A stretch of 64,000 nt of DNA from Pseudodesulfovibrio alkaliphilus (GCF_009729555.1 NZ_WODC01000003.1:62001-126000); one strand, 5' to 3'; shown: positions 1-9,090, counted from the first letter of the stretch. Numbers and translations are program-made. The notes: generated by a model from the letters alone, not told the origin.

Positions 1-857
1 GCGATGTTCTGGCCGACGCCTTCAACGACATGGTGCCCAAGCTCGCCGAGCGGATGCGCCTGACGCGGGACATGGCCCTGGCCGAGGAGGTGCAGCGACT
101 GCTGCTGCCGGGCCAACCGCCCGCCGTGCCCGGCTACGATCTGGCCGGGGGCATCGTCTACTGCGACCAGACCGGCGGCGACTACTACGACTTTGTCAAG
201 GTCCGCACGGAGTCCGGCCACGCCCTGGCCGTGGTCCTGGGCGACGTGTCTGGGCACGGCGTGGCCTCGGCCCTGATTATGGCCTCGGTCCGCGGCCAGT
301 TGCACAGCCTTGCGGACGTGCCCATGGGAGCCGGGGAGCGCCTGGGGGCCATCAACGCCAGCCTGGCCCGCGACCTGGACGGCACGGGCCGCTTCCTGAC
401 CCTGTTCTACCTGGAGCTTCTGGACGAGGCGGGGGCCATCCGCTGGGTGCGCGCCGGTCACGACCCGGCCATCCGCCATCTGCCCGGAGCGCATGACACG
501 GAAGAGCTGGGCGGCGAGGGTCTGCCCCTGGGCGTGCTGGAGGAAACGATCTACACCGAGGGACATGCCAGACTTGAACCGGGCGAGTTCCTGGTCCTGG
601 CCACAGACGGAGTATGGGAGGCGCACGACCCCGAGGGCCGCATGTTCGGCAAGCAAAGAATGCTTGCCTTGATCCGGGAGAATGCCCATAACAATGCGCA
701 AGGCATTCTCGACGCCCTCATGGACGCGGTGAACACCCATCAGGGAGGCGTTCGCGAGGACGACACCGCCGTGGTGGTGATCAGGCGAACCGGGTCGGCC
801 GTCGCCCCGGAGGACCGCGCCGCAAAGACGCCGGAAGGCGCACGGGGCAACGCATGA
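1..857 (+). CDS. PP2C/SpoIIE-type serine phosphatase (RsbU-like), 5' partial
   Basis: The reading frame is open from the first base (frame of position 3), so this is the C-terminal part of a longer protein. The first residues, with LADAFNDMV, resemble the end of a HAMP linker, which suggests a membrane sensor upstream of the window. The rest is a SpoIIE/PP2C-M phosphatase: AEEVQRLLLP near the start, GGDYYDF and GDVSGHGVASALIMA metal-binding segments, ATDGVWEA, and a closing REDDTAVVV. Known members dephosphorylate a STAS anti-anti-sigma protein. The stop overlaps the start of the kinase gene by 4 nt, and a STAS gene follows, so this is the phosphatase arm of a partner switch. The input sensed is unknown because the N-terminus is missing. 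Confidence 0.9.
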   Translation, partial: DVLADAFNDMVPKLAERMRLTRDMALAEEVQRLLLPGQPPAVPGYDLAGGIVYCDQTGGDYYDFVKVRTESGHALAVVLGDVSGHGVASALIMASVRGQLHSLADVPMGAGERLGAINASLARDLDGTGRFLTLFYLELLDEAGAIRWVRAGHDPAIRHLPGAHDTEELGGEGLPLGVLEETIYTEGHARLEPGEFLVLATDGVWEAHDPEGRMFGKQRMLALIRENAHNNAQGILDALMDAVNTHQGGVREDDTAVVVIRRTGSAVAPEDRAAKTPEGARGNA

Positions 858-1333
858 CAACGCATGTCACTTCCTTTCGGATGACCAACAGAATGAACTG
901 CTTCAAACGGGTCCAGCCCGAGGTGGAGCGTTTTGCCGCGGCCCACGGCCTCTCGCCCCGGTGCACCTTCCATCTCACCCTGTGCCTTGACGAGCTGATC
1001 ACCAACATCATCAGCTACGGATACGCGGATTTTGACGAGCACCCCATTGATGTGACCATCACGCTGGACAAAGGATGCGTCTTTGTGCGCATAGAGGACG
1101 ATGCCGCTCCCTTCAACCTTCTGGAGGCTCCGCCCCCGGAGCTTGAGGTGCCTCTGGACGAGCGGACCCGTCCCATCGGGGGCATGGGAATCCATCTGGT
1201 GAAGAGCATGATGGACGGCATCCAGTACACGAGAGAAAACGGCAAGAACATTCTGCTGCTGCGCAAATGCATATGCGACGACGGCGCCCCGGCGGAGCCG
1301 CCGAGCCAACAGGGAGGTACAACGTGGCAATGA
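854..1333 (+). CDS. RsbW-like anti-sigma factor serine kinase (HATPase_c)
   Basis: A 159-residue single-domain GHKL ATPase of the RsbW/SpoIIAB type. Visible motifs are the N box LCLDELITNIISYGY, the G1 box RIEDDAAPFN and the G2-type GGMGIHLVKSMMD. In this family the kinase binds a target such as a sigma factor and phosphorylates the STAS antagonist, and the phosphatase reverses this. It overlaps the phosphatase gene by 4 nt (ATGA), and the next gene encodes a STAS protein, so all three parts of a switch are present. No sigma factor gene is adjacent, so the final output is unknown. Confidence 0.9.
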   Translation: MTTHVTSFRMTNRMNCFKRVQPEVERFAAAHGLSPRCTFHLTLCLDELITNIISYGYADFDEHPIDVTITLDKGCVFVRIEDDAAPFNLLEAPPPELEVPLDERTRPIGGMGIHLVKSMMDGIQYTRENGKNILLLRKCICDDGAPAEPPSQQGGTTWQ

Positions 1334-1656
1334 CCGAATCCAAGGAAAACGGCATCACCGTCCTGGCCGTGGACGGCAACCTCGACGCCGAGGGCACCCA
1401 GGCCCTGGAGGAAAAGGTCCTGGCCCTGCTCGAAGCGGGCGAGACCAGCCTGCTCTTCGACTTCAGCGGCCTGGATTACATCAACAGCTCGGGCCTGCGC
1501 ATCCTTGTGCTCGCCTACCAGCGCCTCAAGAAGGCGTCAGGCAGGGTGGCGATCTGTGGGGTCAGGGACTACATTCAGGAAGTGTTTGAGGTCTCGGGCT
1601 ACGACAAGATCTTCCCCCTGTTCCGCGACAGGGCGGGCGCGATGAGCGGCATGTAG
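1324..1656 (+). CDS. STAS-domain anti-sigma factor antagonist
   Basis: About 110 residues, a stand-alone STAS domain of the RsbV/SpoIIAA family. It has the DFSGLDYINSSGLRILV segment, in which the serines after the asparagine are the usual phosphorylation site. GTG at 1324 is chosen because AGGGAGG at 1311-1317 lies 6 nt upstream. An in-frame ATG at 1330, which overlaps the preceding stop, is the alternative. As third gene of the operon it is the expected substrate of both the upstream kinase and the phosphatase. Confidence 0.9.
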   Translation: MAMTESKENGITVLAVDGNLDAEGTQALEEKVLALLEAGETSLLFDFSGLDYINSSGLRILVLAYQRLKKASGRVAICGVRDYIQEVFEVSGYDKIFPLFRDRAGAMSGM

Positions 1657-1726
1657 TCCTGACCCGGCGTTGTTTCACCAAAGGGATCATGCCCCGGCGA
1701 ACACCCGCGCCCGGGCGTGGCCCACC

Positions 1727-2374
1727 CTACTGCCGCAGGGTGGTCTCGCCCATGGCGCCAATGACAAGATTCGGAGCCGAGGCCATGGCTGTCTGACGCA
1801 GGGAGAGCTGACCCCGCGCATGGGCCTGACCAAAGAGCATTCGCCGCGTCTCCAGCCGCTCGTACTGGACCGAGCGGCGGCCGAGAAGCTGCTCGACACG
1901 CTGCTGACGCGCCTCGTCCGACAGGCTTTGCGCAGTGGCGTCCGCCCCGCCCGAGGCCGCCAGGACGGCCATGGTTTCCATCCCGTCCGGGTCTGCCTGC
2001 CGGGCCTGGCTCTCGCCGGGCCGCACCCGGCTCCTGGTGGCCAGCATGTTGTCGGGCATGGGCGAAGGAGCATCGTAACCCTGCCGCGAATCAGGCATTT
2101 CGGACGAACCCGGCAGGGCGAAGGCTTCGCCGGAGACAAACCCGTCCACCTTGGCCCGGACAACCTCGCCGGGGTCCTTGCCGTTGGCCGCATACTCGTA
2201 GGTAAACTCGCCCAAAGTGTAGGCCGTGGAGGCATATTGCAACGGCGCAAGCCCGGCCAGACCGCCAACACTCAGGAGCGGCCCCACCACCGCGCAGCCG
2301 GGCAGACACACTGTGCCGGCCAGAATGCAAATGATGGCCGCCTTCCTCAAAACGGCCCGTACGCTGTCCTTCAT
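1727..2374 (-). CDS. putative lipoprotein of unknown function
   Basis: About 215 residues. It begins with a short basic stretch, a hydrophobic segment (AAIICILAGTVC) and a lipobox-like LPGC, which indicates export and lipid attachment. A glycine-rich segment and the YTLGEFTYEYAANGKDPGEVVRAKVDG stretch follow, then a polar, Ala/Gln-rich C-terminus that looks disordered. No enzymatic motif is seen. ATG at 2374 is preferred over GTG at 2386 because a G-rich ribosome-binding sequence precedes it. The gene is transcribed away from the AT-rich intergenic region, which carries a TATAAG -10 box on this strand, and it converges with the partner-switch operon. Confidence 0.75.
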   Translation of the reverse strand: MKDSVRAVLRKAAIICILAGTVCLPGCAVVGPLLSVGGLAGLAPLQYASTAYTLGEFTYEYAANGKDPGEVVRAKVDGFVSGEAFALPGSSEMPDSRQGYDAPSPMPDNMLATRSRVRPGESQARQADPDGMETMAVLAASGGADATAQSLSDEARQQRVEQLLGRRSVQYERLETRRMLFGQAHARGQLSLRQTAMASAPNLVIGAMGETTLRQ

Positions 2375-2695
2375 GGTCACCCCCACATTGACTGTCGTTG
2401 ACCACCCTCATTCCCCAATGAGCGGATAACGCACTGACACCTTATACTCTTTTCTCTTATCGGGCAATGTTTTCAAAACATTTAGGGATGTTGCCAAAAC
2501 CCCAGCAAAAGCAGCAAAAAATTGCTTCAAATTCAACTGGTTACAGAGGCAAGACAAATGTCTAGATTTATTTGAAAAAAAATGGACGCTCAAAAAAATG
2601 CGCCGATTTTTCCGGGCTTCCCCTTCCCCGGAGGCCACTGCGGGTCAGGTGCCGCCCTTTACCTTGACGCGGCAACGGGGTATTCCACGGTCCTG
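2375..2695. other. AT-rich divergent intergenic region with a palindrome
   Basis: There is no convincing gene here. Positions about 2440-2600 are clearly richer in A and T than their surroundings. They contain a perfect palindrome with 8-bp arms and a single central base (2466-2482, AATGTTTT/AAAACATT), then A-rich tracts. The position between divergently transcribed genes suggests promoters and an operator. A 76-codon minus-strand frame crossing the region has codon use unlike the neighbours and was not accepted. Confidence 0.5.
2441..2467 (-). promoter_or_regulatory. possible sigma-70 promoter for the lipoprotein gene
   Basis: Read on the minus strand, TATAAG (2446-2441) is a good -10 box. 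The best -35 candidate is TTGCCC (2467-2462) with a short 15-nt spacer. The predicted transcript would begin about 60 nt before ATG 2374. It lies in the AT-rich part of the intergenic region beside an 8-bp-arm palindrome at 2466-2482. Confidence 0.35.
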
Positions 2696-3964
2696 ATGCA
2701 GAGCACCACCGAGCAACAGCCGGGACGCACGGCCCTGACCGGACTGCCTCTGGCCGTCTCCCACGCGGCGTTGCCGCTGGCCACCGCCGCTGTGGGGCTG
2801 TCCGGGCCTGGCGGCACCTCGCCCTTTCTGCCCTGGCTGCTCCTGGCCGGGGTCGGCTGTGCGGCCGCCATGCTCCGCCCCGTGCCGGGCGGGCCTGTCC
2901 GAGCCTGGGGCATCTTCCACGCCGTTCTCTTCTCGCTGCTGGCCGCCGGGCTGTACCGCTTCGCGCCGGGGCTGGCCATGGCCGCCGAACCGGCCACGCC
3001 CCTGCTCCACGGGCTGATTCCAGCCGTCATGCTCCTGCTGTGCCTGCTTTGGATAACCACCTTCGGAATGCCGGACAGGGCCGATTTCCAGCGTTTCGGC
3101 GCCCTCCTCGGCGCATTGTGCATCATTGATCTGGCTGTGGAGGCGGCGGTGCTCCGGGCCGTGCCCACCGTGCGCCTGATCGGCGACCCCGACGTGCTGG
3201 CCGGGCTGCTCCTGGTCTCCCTGTGCGCCAGCCTCAGGCCCGGTCCGGGCGAACGCGGCATGACGGAGCCGGATCAGGGCCGCCGCCTGTGGCGCGGGCT
3301 GGTCATGGTCGGCTTGCTGGCCTGCCTGTCCCGGCCAGGCCTTTTCGCCGGGGCGTGGGTGATCCTCTGCTTCGGCCGTGGGCCGCTCCGGCGACGCAGC
3401 CTGTACTGCACGGCCTGCTTCATCCTGCTGGCCGCCACTTTCCTGCTGCCGATGGGGGGCCTGGACTCCGTGCGCTACGTGGACTACTGGCTGTGGCTCG
3501 AAACCCTTGCCCTCTGGAGCCGCGAGCCACTGTCCCTTGTCACCGGGTTCTCCCTGTCCGTCCCTCTGCCCCTGGAATTTCCCGTAACCATGGTGCCGGT
3601 ATGGGAGGCTGCCATGGGCAGTTCCACCCTGTTTGGCGTATCCATCGCCCAGGTGCCTTCCTTCTGGCTGCGCACCTTCCTGGCCTGGGGCGTGGTCGCG
3701 CCGCTGGCGTTGCTGGCCGGGCTGGTCTGGCTTCTTCTGCGCCGCCCCACGCGCATGGGCGCGGGCCTGACGGCGTCCCTCATCGCCCAGGGCATGGCCA
3801 CTCCCCTGCTCTACGACCCGGCCATGGCCGCGCCCGTTTGCCTCGCCTTTATCCTGGCCCTGCGCCGTCCCGCCACCCTGACCGGAACGCAACGGCAAAC
3901 CACCGCCCCGCAGCCGGAATCCGCACCCGACCCGGTGGCCGAATGGGATCTGCGCCCCCTGTAA
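2696..3964 (+). CDS. polytopic membrane protein, O-antigen ligase-like topology
   Basis: About 422 residues with some ten hydrophobic segments, for example around FLPWLLLAGVGCAAAML, IFHAVLFSLLAAGL, LIPAVMLLLCLLWI, GLLLVSLCASL and FLAWGVVAPLALLAGLVWLLL, and a polar Pro/Gln-rich tail. The overall shape, with repeated short TM hairpins and one long extracytoplasmic loop, resembles O-antigen ligase or polymerase-type proteins, but no diagnostic motif was found, so the function is unknown. The start is uncertain: ATG 2696 gives a polar N-terminus before the first TM, and the frame stays open up to ATG 2582. It ends 23 nt before the RNA methyltransferase gene on the same strand. Confidence 0.65.
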   Translation: MQSTTEQQPGRTALTGLPLAVSHAALPLATAAVGLSGPGGTSPFLPWLLLAGVGCAAAMLRPVPGGPVRAWGIFHAVLFSLLAAGLYRFAPGLAMAAEPATPLLHGLIPAVMLLLCLLWITTFGMPDRADFQRFGALLGALCIIDLAVEAAVLRAVPTVRLIGDPDVLAGLLLVSLCASLRPGPGERGMTEPDQGRRLWRGLVMVGLLACLSRPGLFAGAWVILCFGRGPLRRRSLYCTACFILLAATFLLPMGGLDSVRYVDYWLWLETLALWSREPLSLVTGFSLSVPLPLEFPVTMVPVWEAAMGSSTLFGVSIAQVPSFWLRTFLAWGVVAPLALLAGLVWLLLRRPTRMGAGLTASLIAQGMATPLLYDPAMAAPVCLAFILALRRPATLTGTQRQTTAPQPESAPDPVAEWDLRPL

Positions 3965-3987
3965 CCTTCCGCCTGCCAAGGAATGCC

Positions 3988-5163
3988 ATGACCCTCTTCT
4001 CCGAGACCGCCCCAGTCCTCGTCACCTGCCCCAAGGGCATGTCCGGCTTCCTGGCAACCGAACTGACCGGGATGGGCCTGCCTGACGGCGAGACGCTCGA
4101 TGCGGGCGTCCTCACCCGGGGCACCCTTGAGGACTGCATGCGCCTCAATCTCCATCTGCGCACAGGGCACCGGGTGCTCTACGAGCTGAAACGATTCGAC
4201 GCCTCCGGCCCGGACGCCCTGTACGCAACGGCCCGGACCATCGACTGGGAGAAATACATCCCTGCGGACGGCTACTTCCGGGTGGATGCCTCCATCCGCG
4301 ACACCGGGGTCACGGACTCGCGCTTCGCCGCCGTGCGGGTCAAGGACGCCGTGGCCGACAGGTTCATGGAGCGCCTGGGCCGCCGCCCGGACTCCGGGCC
4401 GCTGACCAGCGGGGTATGCCTCTTCCTGCACTGGCGGGGCCGCCGGGCGACCCTCTATCTCGACACCACGGGCGACCCCCTGCCTCGCCGGGGGTATCGC
4501 AAGCGTCCCCACACCGCGCCCATGCAGGAGACCCTGGCCGCTGCCTGCATCCTGGCCTCGGACTGGCCCGCCATGGCAGCCGCAGGAGGACATTTCGTGG
4601 CACCCATGTGCGGCTCGGGCACCCTGGCCATCGAGGCCGCCCTCATAGCCATGCGCGGTGCGCCCGGTCTGCTGCGCGACGACTTCGCCTTCATGCGTCT
4701 GCCCGGCTTTAATCCCGCCGCATGGGAGCGGTTGACCGAGGAGGCCGAGGACGCCGAGACCCCGGACTTCGGCGGCCGGATCATCGCCACGGACCATGAT
4801 CCGGCGGCCATCGAGGCGGCCAGGGACAATGCGCGCAACGCAGGGGTGGGAGACTTCATCGAATTTGCGGTCTGCGACTTTCGCGAGACCGAGGTGCCGG
4901 ACGGGCCGGGGGTGGTCATGCTCAACCCGGAATACGGCGAGCGCCTGGGCGAGGCCAGAGCCCTGGAGCCGGTCTACCGGGCCATCGGGGATTTCTTCAA
5001 GCAGCGCTGCCGGGGCAAGAAGGGGTTCCTCTTCACCGGCAACCTCGACCTGGCCAAACATGTGGGGCTGCGCACCCGCCGAAGACACATCCTCTACAAC
5101 GCCAAGATCGAATGCCGCCTGCTCGAGTACGAGCTGTACGAGGGCACCCGCAAGCAGGCCTGA
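3988..5163 (+). CDS. THUMP-domain class I RNA methyltransferase (RlmL-like)
   Basis: 391 residues. The N-terminal half (about 60-160) fits a THUMP RNA-binding domain. The C-terminal half is a Rossmann methyltransferase with the SAM motif APMCGSGTLAIEAALIA, the acidic end of strand 2 in IIATDHDP, and motif IV at 313-316. The family includes RlmL (N2-guanine of 23S rRNA), and the length matches the single-methyltransferase form rather than the fused RlmKL. Motif IV is normally NPPY; here it is NPEY (E315, codon 4930-4932). ATG 3988 has AAGGA about 5 nt upstream. It converges with the glycosyltransferase gene, 13 nt away. Confidence 0.85.
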   Translation: MTLFSETAPVLVTCPKGMSGFLATELTGMGLPDGETLDAGVLTRGTLEDCMRLNLHLRTGHRVLYELKRFDASGPDALYATARTIDWEKYIPADGYFRVDASIRDTGVTDSRFAAVRVKDAVADRFMERLGRRPDSGPLTSGVCLFLHWRGRRATLYLDTTGDPLPRRGYRKRPHTAPMQETLAAACILASDWPAMAAAGGHFVAPMCGSGTLAIEAALIAMRGAPGLLRDDFAFMRLPGFNPAAWERLTEEAEDAETPDFGGRIIATDHDPAAIEAARDNARNAGVGDFIEFAVCDFRETEVPDGPGVVMLNPEYGERLGEARALEPVYRAIGDFFKQRCRGKKGFLFTGNLDLAKHVGLRTRRRHILYNAKIECRLLEYELYEGTRKQA

Positions 5164-5176
5164 CCAGGGTCCGGGC

Positions 5177-6877
5177 TCACCCCAGCAACGCCCGCTCCAC
5201 CAGCCCGAGCTTGCGCCACAGGTCGGCATCGAGCAGGGCCCGTTCGGCGTGCATGGCCGCCACCAGAGCGGAGCGCTCGTGCATGGTCTGCATCTTGTAC
5301 TTGTTGCCCAGGGCGTTGCCCTCCTCCCGGTCCGACACACGCGAGGCCGCGCCCGTGCGCTTCCTGTGGCGCACGCCCAGGTGCCCCTGGTAGACAGGAA
5401 ACCGCCCGGCCTCGCACAGCCGCAGGTCCCGCTCCATGTCATCGTACTGGGAGGGCGAGAGGTGGATGGCGAAATCGCCGACCTCAAGAAGGTCTCGGGT
5501 ACGGAAGAGATGGCAGCAGCCCGTGACCGAGGCGCAAGGACGCAGGATGTCCAGGAGCCCGCAATCCAGGGTCTGGATATGCAGGTCCGAGAGACGGAAA
5601 GGATTGGGGGCCAGACGCGACAGGTCGGGCGGCGGGCCGTCCTCGTCCACCAGCAGATGGCTGTCTGCGCTCTGGATCAGGGCTCCGTTGGCGTGATCGA
5701 CCACCTTGCAGCCCCACACCCCTGCCTCGGGATAATGGTGCACGGCCGCGCCAAGACGCAGCAGCCAGTCAGAGGGGATCTCCACATCGTCGTCCAAATA
5801 GCAGGCAAAGTCGTGCCGGGCCACGGCCTGGAGGCGCATCAGCCAGTTGCGGGCAGCGGGCGCACCGATGTTGACCGGCAGGGTAAGGACCGTGAACCGG
5901 CCGGGGCCCAGACGCGAATCAAACCGCGTCTGCCAGGAGCGCAGCACTTCTGCCGTGCCGTCGGTGGAGCCATTGTCCAGGACAAAGAGGGACGCCCCGG
6001 CCAGCTCGGACTGAAGCAGCGAGCGCAGGGTGGCGTCCAGCTCCACGGCCTTGTTCCAGGAATAGAGCAGCACAGCCACGCTTCCGCCCAAGGGGCGCAC
6101 CTCCTCATCATGCCCGGCCAGCAAATCATAGAGCCGTAGGAGCAGACTGGTATTCCAGGGGGCATGACGCAAACCGCCGATCAGGAGCAGACTGGCAGAG
6201 GCTCGGTCCCCCTCGGCGAGCAGGGCCAGCCCCGCGCCGACTCCGGCAAAGGCCGGGCCGAACACGTCTGCCGTCTGTCGATAGAGACGGGCCGCGTCGG
6301 CCCCGCGCCCCCGGAAGGCCAGGATGCGGGCAGCCGCGCAGTCCTTGAGCGGAGCCATCTCGGGCAAGGACGGAAACCCCGCAAGCGCCACGGACTCTGC
6401 CCGGTCAGGGGCGTTGCCCACAAGCCCCATGGCCACGGCCTGTTCGCGCCAGAAAAGGTTTTCCGGCTCACGGGCTGCGGACTGCTCGATGAAATCCAGC
6501 GTTCGTTCAAAATCGCGCCGGGCCAGCAGCCGATGATAGTAGGCGATGCTCTCCGGCCTGCGCCAGAGGGAGGCCAGCCCGGCAAGGGAGCGACGGGTGG
6601 GCTCCGGCAGCAGTTGACGCAGCGGTTCGACCGCCAGCAGTTCCTTGGCCATTGCCCCGTCCAGAGGATTCTCCCCAAAGGCGGTCCGCACCGCGTCCAC
6701 GGCCACCGGGGTCAGTCCCGGATTGCCGGAGCGCAGGCACCAGCCCGCCACATCAAGCAGATGGCGCTTGCCGGTGAACCCCGGCAGCAGCTTGTGCTTG
6801 AGCGGCTCTGGCAGCGAATCCCAGAGGGCGGCGATGGGTCCGTGGCCGGGACGGCCCGCGCCGTGTTCGTCAGTCAT
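5177..6877 (-). CDS. family 2 glycosyltransferase with helical N-terminal domain
   Basis: About 566 residues. The first ~250 residues are helix- and alanine-rich (TPR-like). A GT-A glycosyltransferase domain follows, starting at VAVLLYSWNKAVELDATLRSLL, with VLDNGSTDGTAEVL for nucleotide binding and the metal-binding acidic motif YLDDDVEIP. The acceptor and sugar are unknown. Its ATG at 6877 overlaps the stop of the deacetylase-glycosyltransferase gene by 8 nt, so the two are translationally coupled and probably act on the same surface glycan. A TTG at 6892 is a less likely start. Confidence 0.85.
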   Translation of the reverse strand: MTDEHGAGRPGHGPIAALWDSLPEPLKHKLLPGFTGKRHLLDVAGWCLRSGNPGLTPVAVDAVRTAFGENPLDGAMAKELLAVEPLRQLLPEPTRRSLAGLASLWRRPESIAYYHRLLARRDFERTLDFIEQSAAREPENLFWREQAVAMGLVGNAPDRAESVALAGFPSLPEMAPLKDCAAARILAFRGRGADAARLYRQTADVFGPAFAGVGAGLALLAEGDRASASLLLIGGLRHAPWNTSLLLRLYDLLAGHDEEVRPLGGSVAVLLYSWNKAVELDATLRSLLQSELAGASLFVLDNGSTDGTAEVLRSWQTRFDSRLGPGRFTVLTLPVNIGAPAARNWLMRLQAVARHDFACYLDDDVEIPSDWLLRLGAAVHHYPEAGVWGCKVVDHANGALIQSADSHLLVDEDGPPPDLSRLAPNPFRLSDLHIQTLDCGLLDILRPCASVTGCCHLFRTRDLLEVGDFAIHLSPSQYDDMERDLRLCEAGRFPVYQGHLGVRHRKRTGAASRVSDREEGNALGNKYKMQTMHERSALVAAMHAERALLDADLWRKLGLVERALLG

Positions 6878-8996
6878 GGGAACATCCGCCAAAGGGATCG
6901 CCCGGCAGGGGGGGCAGGGAGTCGGCCAGTTCGACCACCGGCAGCGGGGCGTTCAGCCGCTCGCCCATGTAGACGCGCATCAGGGCATGGGCCTTGACCT
7001 CGGGCGTGAGCAGGGTGCGGACCACAGCCCGCCCGACCCGGCCCATGGCAAAACGGGCGGCAGGGTCCTGGACCAGCTGGCGCATCTTCGCGGCAAGGCA
7101 GTCATGGTCCTCGCTCTCGCAGATCAGGCCGTTGACCCCGTCAGCCACCAGCTCGGTCATGCCGCCCACCCGTGTGCAGACCGCAGGCAAGCCCAGGCTG
7201 AAGCCTTCAAGCAAGGAGCCTGGCAGATCTGCAAGGCGCGGGGGTATGACCAGCACGTCCGAGGCCCGCATCTCTTCAAGCACGGCGTGACGGGGGATCT
7301 CCCCGACCACGCGCAGCCGCTCGCGCACCGCCGGGGTGAGCAAGTGGTCGAACAGAGCCATATCGGCCTCGCGCACACCCACCGCCGCGAATTCCACATC
7401 GCGATGATCGCCCGCCCGGCAGAACCGGGCCGCTGCCCGCAGAAACACGTCAAACCCCTTGGCCCCGGTCCCGTCGCCCACATACAGCAGGCGCGTCCCC
7501 CGCTTGCGGCGCGGCGCCGGCTCGCCGAAGTCAGGGCCGCGGTAGGCATCGTACACCACGCTCAACCGGCTGGCGGGTGCCCCGCGTCTGCGTAGCGCCT
7601 CGGCGCATCCGGCCCAGTCGCAGATAACGCCGCTTGCCGCCCCGGTCCAAAGGGGAAAAAGACCGCCGGACCGGGAGAGGGCATCCCGGTTGACGACAAG
7701 CCGGAACCGGCCGCCCAGGAGCCGGGCCAGCACACCCATCCTAAAGGCCCGGCCGTCGAAAACGTGGACCACGTCAACCCCCTCCTCCCGGACCAGCTTG
7801 CGCAGCCCCGCCCCGGCGGCAGCAGAGTCCCCGAACCGCGAAAAGGGGAAAACCCCGGCCCCGCTTTCCTCGACCGCCCGGAACAGGGGCGAGGCCGGAT
7901 CAAGCAGGGCGCAGGCATCCACGCCCATGTCCCGCATGGCCCTGATGTTGTCGAGCATCTGGCGGCCGTCGCCGGGCACAAGATGGGTATCGGCGGCATA
8001 GAGCACCCGGCGGATCTCCGGCCGCTTGCGCCAGAACTTGAAGAAGACCCGGGCCGCAGGGGCCGAGCCGTACATCCGCAATCTGGCCCGGACCCATTCC
8101 CCGGTCTTGCCCCGCCCCACGCCGATGCGGCTGAGGCGGAAGGGGTCTGTGCCGCGGGCGTTGACAAAGCGCTCCAGGGTAAAGGCCCCGGCAAACCCTG
8201 CCCGCTCCAGCTCGGCCTGGGCATCGGCGCAAAAATGTCCCCAGGGCCAGCAGAAGAGCTGGGTTTCGAGCCGGTTCAATTCGCGGATGCGCTCGATGCT
8301 GCGGGCGAAATCCCTGCGGCAGAAGTCGAGACGCTCGGCCGGGGAGCGCAGGACCATGCGCGGCCGCCCCGCCTTGCCGGGGCGCGGCCAAAAACCGTCG
8401 TAGACATAGGCGCTGCCGTCCTCGAAGACGGGCCAGTCCGGCCCGGCATCCGAGTATATGCCCCAGGCGGGCCAGCGGGCGTGGGCCTCGCCCATGCGGG
8501 CCAGGGGGCGCAGGGAGCGGAACGCGCCCTGGTGACGGCAGCCGTGGGAGAAAACCTCCATGCCTGCCTCAAGCATGGCCCGCACCTCGCCCTCGTTGAC
8601 GAATTGGGAGTGGTCGCCCTTGCCGAGAGCCGCCTTGAGCGCCTCGGGCATGGCCTGCATGGCCGGGGCGTCGGCCAGGGTGCGAGCCGGACCGGGATCG
8701 ATGAAATCGGTCAGGACGAAGAATGTGCCTGTCATGCCCCGACGCATCAGCTCGGGCACCACGGTCAGCCAGTTGCTCAAATGGCCGTCGTCAAAGGTGA
8801 GAACCACGGATTTGGGCGGGGCCTTTTTTTCCTTGCGCACCACGGCCAGCAGGTCCAGGGCCGAAAGGGTGCTGAATCCGGCCTGCTCAATGGCGTCGAG
8901 ATGCTCGCCAAAGCGCTCTGGCGAGTGGCCGTCCACCTCGCTGACGTTATGGTAGCAAAAGACCGGAATGGAACTGCCGAAGGGGATTCGGATCAT
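6870..8996 (-). CDS. polysaccharide deacetylase fused to group 1 glycosyltransferase
   Basis: 708 residues with two enzyme domains. The N-terminal half is a NodB-type carbohydrate esterase 4 domain: TFDDGH at 67-72 supplies the catalytic and metal aspartates, and H151/H155 in SHGCRHQ form the HxxxH metal site. The C-terminal half is a GT-B family 4 glycosyltransferase, with LLYVGDGTGAKGFDVFL and the donor-binding region LLEGFSLGLPAVCTRVGGMTELV. The fusion suggests that deacetylation and transfer act on one glycan. No signal peptide is seen, so it is probably cytoplasmic. ATG 8996 is chosen because the CE4 domain begins there and GAGAG precedes it. The next gene overlaps its stop. Confidence 0.85.
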   Translation of the reverse strand: MIRIPFGSSIPVFCYHNVSEVDGHSPERFGEHLDAIEQAGFSTLSALDLLAVVRKEKKAPPKSVVLTFDDGHLSNWLTVVPELMRRGMTGTFFVLTDFIDPGPARTLADAPAMQAMPEALKAALGKGDHSQFVNEGEVRAMLEAGMEVFSHGCRHQGAFRSLRPLARMGEAHARWPAWGIYSDAGPDWPVFEDGSAYVYDGFWPRPGKAGRPRMVLRSPAERLDFCRRDFARSIERIRELNRLETQLFCWPWGHFCADAQAELERAGFAGAFTLERFVNARGTDPFRLSRIGVGRGKTGEWVRARLRMYGSAPAARVFFKFWRKRPEIRRVLYAADTHLVPGDGRQMLDNIRAMRDMGVDACALLDPASPLFRAVEESGAGVFPFSRFGDSAAAGAGLRKLVREEGVDVVHVFDGRAFRMGVLARLLGGRFRLVVNRDALSRSGGLFPLWTGAASGVICDWAGCAEALRRRGAPASRLSVVYDAYRGPDFGEPAPRRKRGTRLLYVGDGTGAKGFDVFLRAAARFCRAGDHRDVEFAAVGVREADMALFDHLLTPAVRERLRVVGEIPRHAVLEEMRASDVLVIPPRLADLPGSLLEGFSLGLPAVCTRVGGMTELVADGVNGLICESEDHDCLAAKMRQLVQDPAARFAMGRVGRAVVRTLLTPEVKAHALMRVYMGERLNAPLPVVELADSLPPLPGDPFGGCSHD

Positions 8997-9090
8997 TGTA
9001 CTCTCGCTTGCATGGCCAATGGAGTGGTAGCAGATGGCCCGGACCAGGGCAAGAAGGACGACACCGCCCGAGGGCCGGGAATCCCCGGCG

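Noticed and set aside
2408-2638. 76-codon minus-strand frame in the AT-rich intergenic region
   Set aside because: Codon use is unlike the neighbours, it covers the promoter and palindrome, and it has no ribosome-binding site or domain.
2645-3979. Long open frame on the minus strand over the membrane-protein gene
   Set aside because: Its translation is Gly/Gln/Arg-rich and low in complexity, a typical shadow of a GC-rich gene; the plus-strand frame has clear TM segments.
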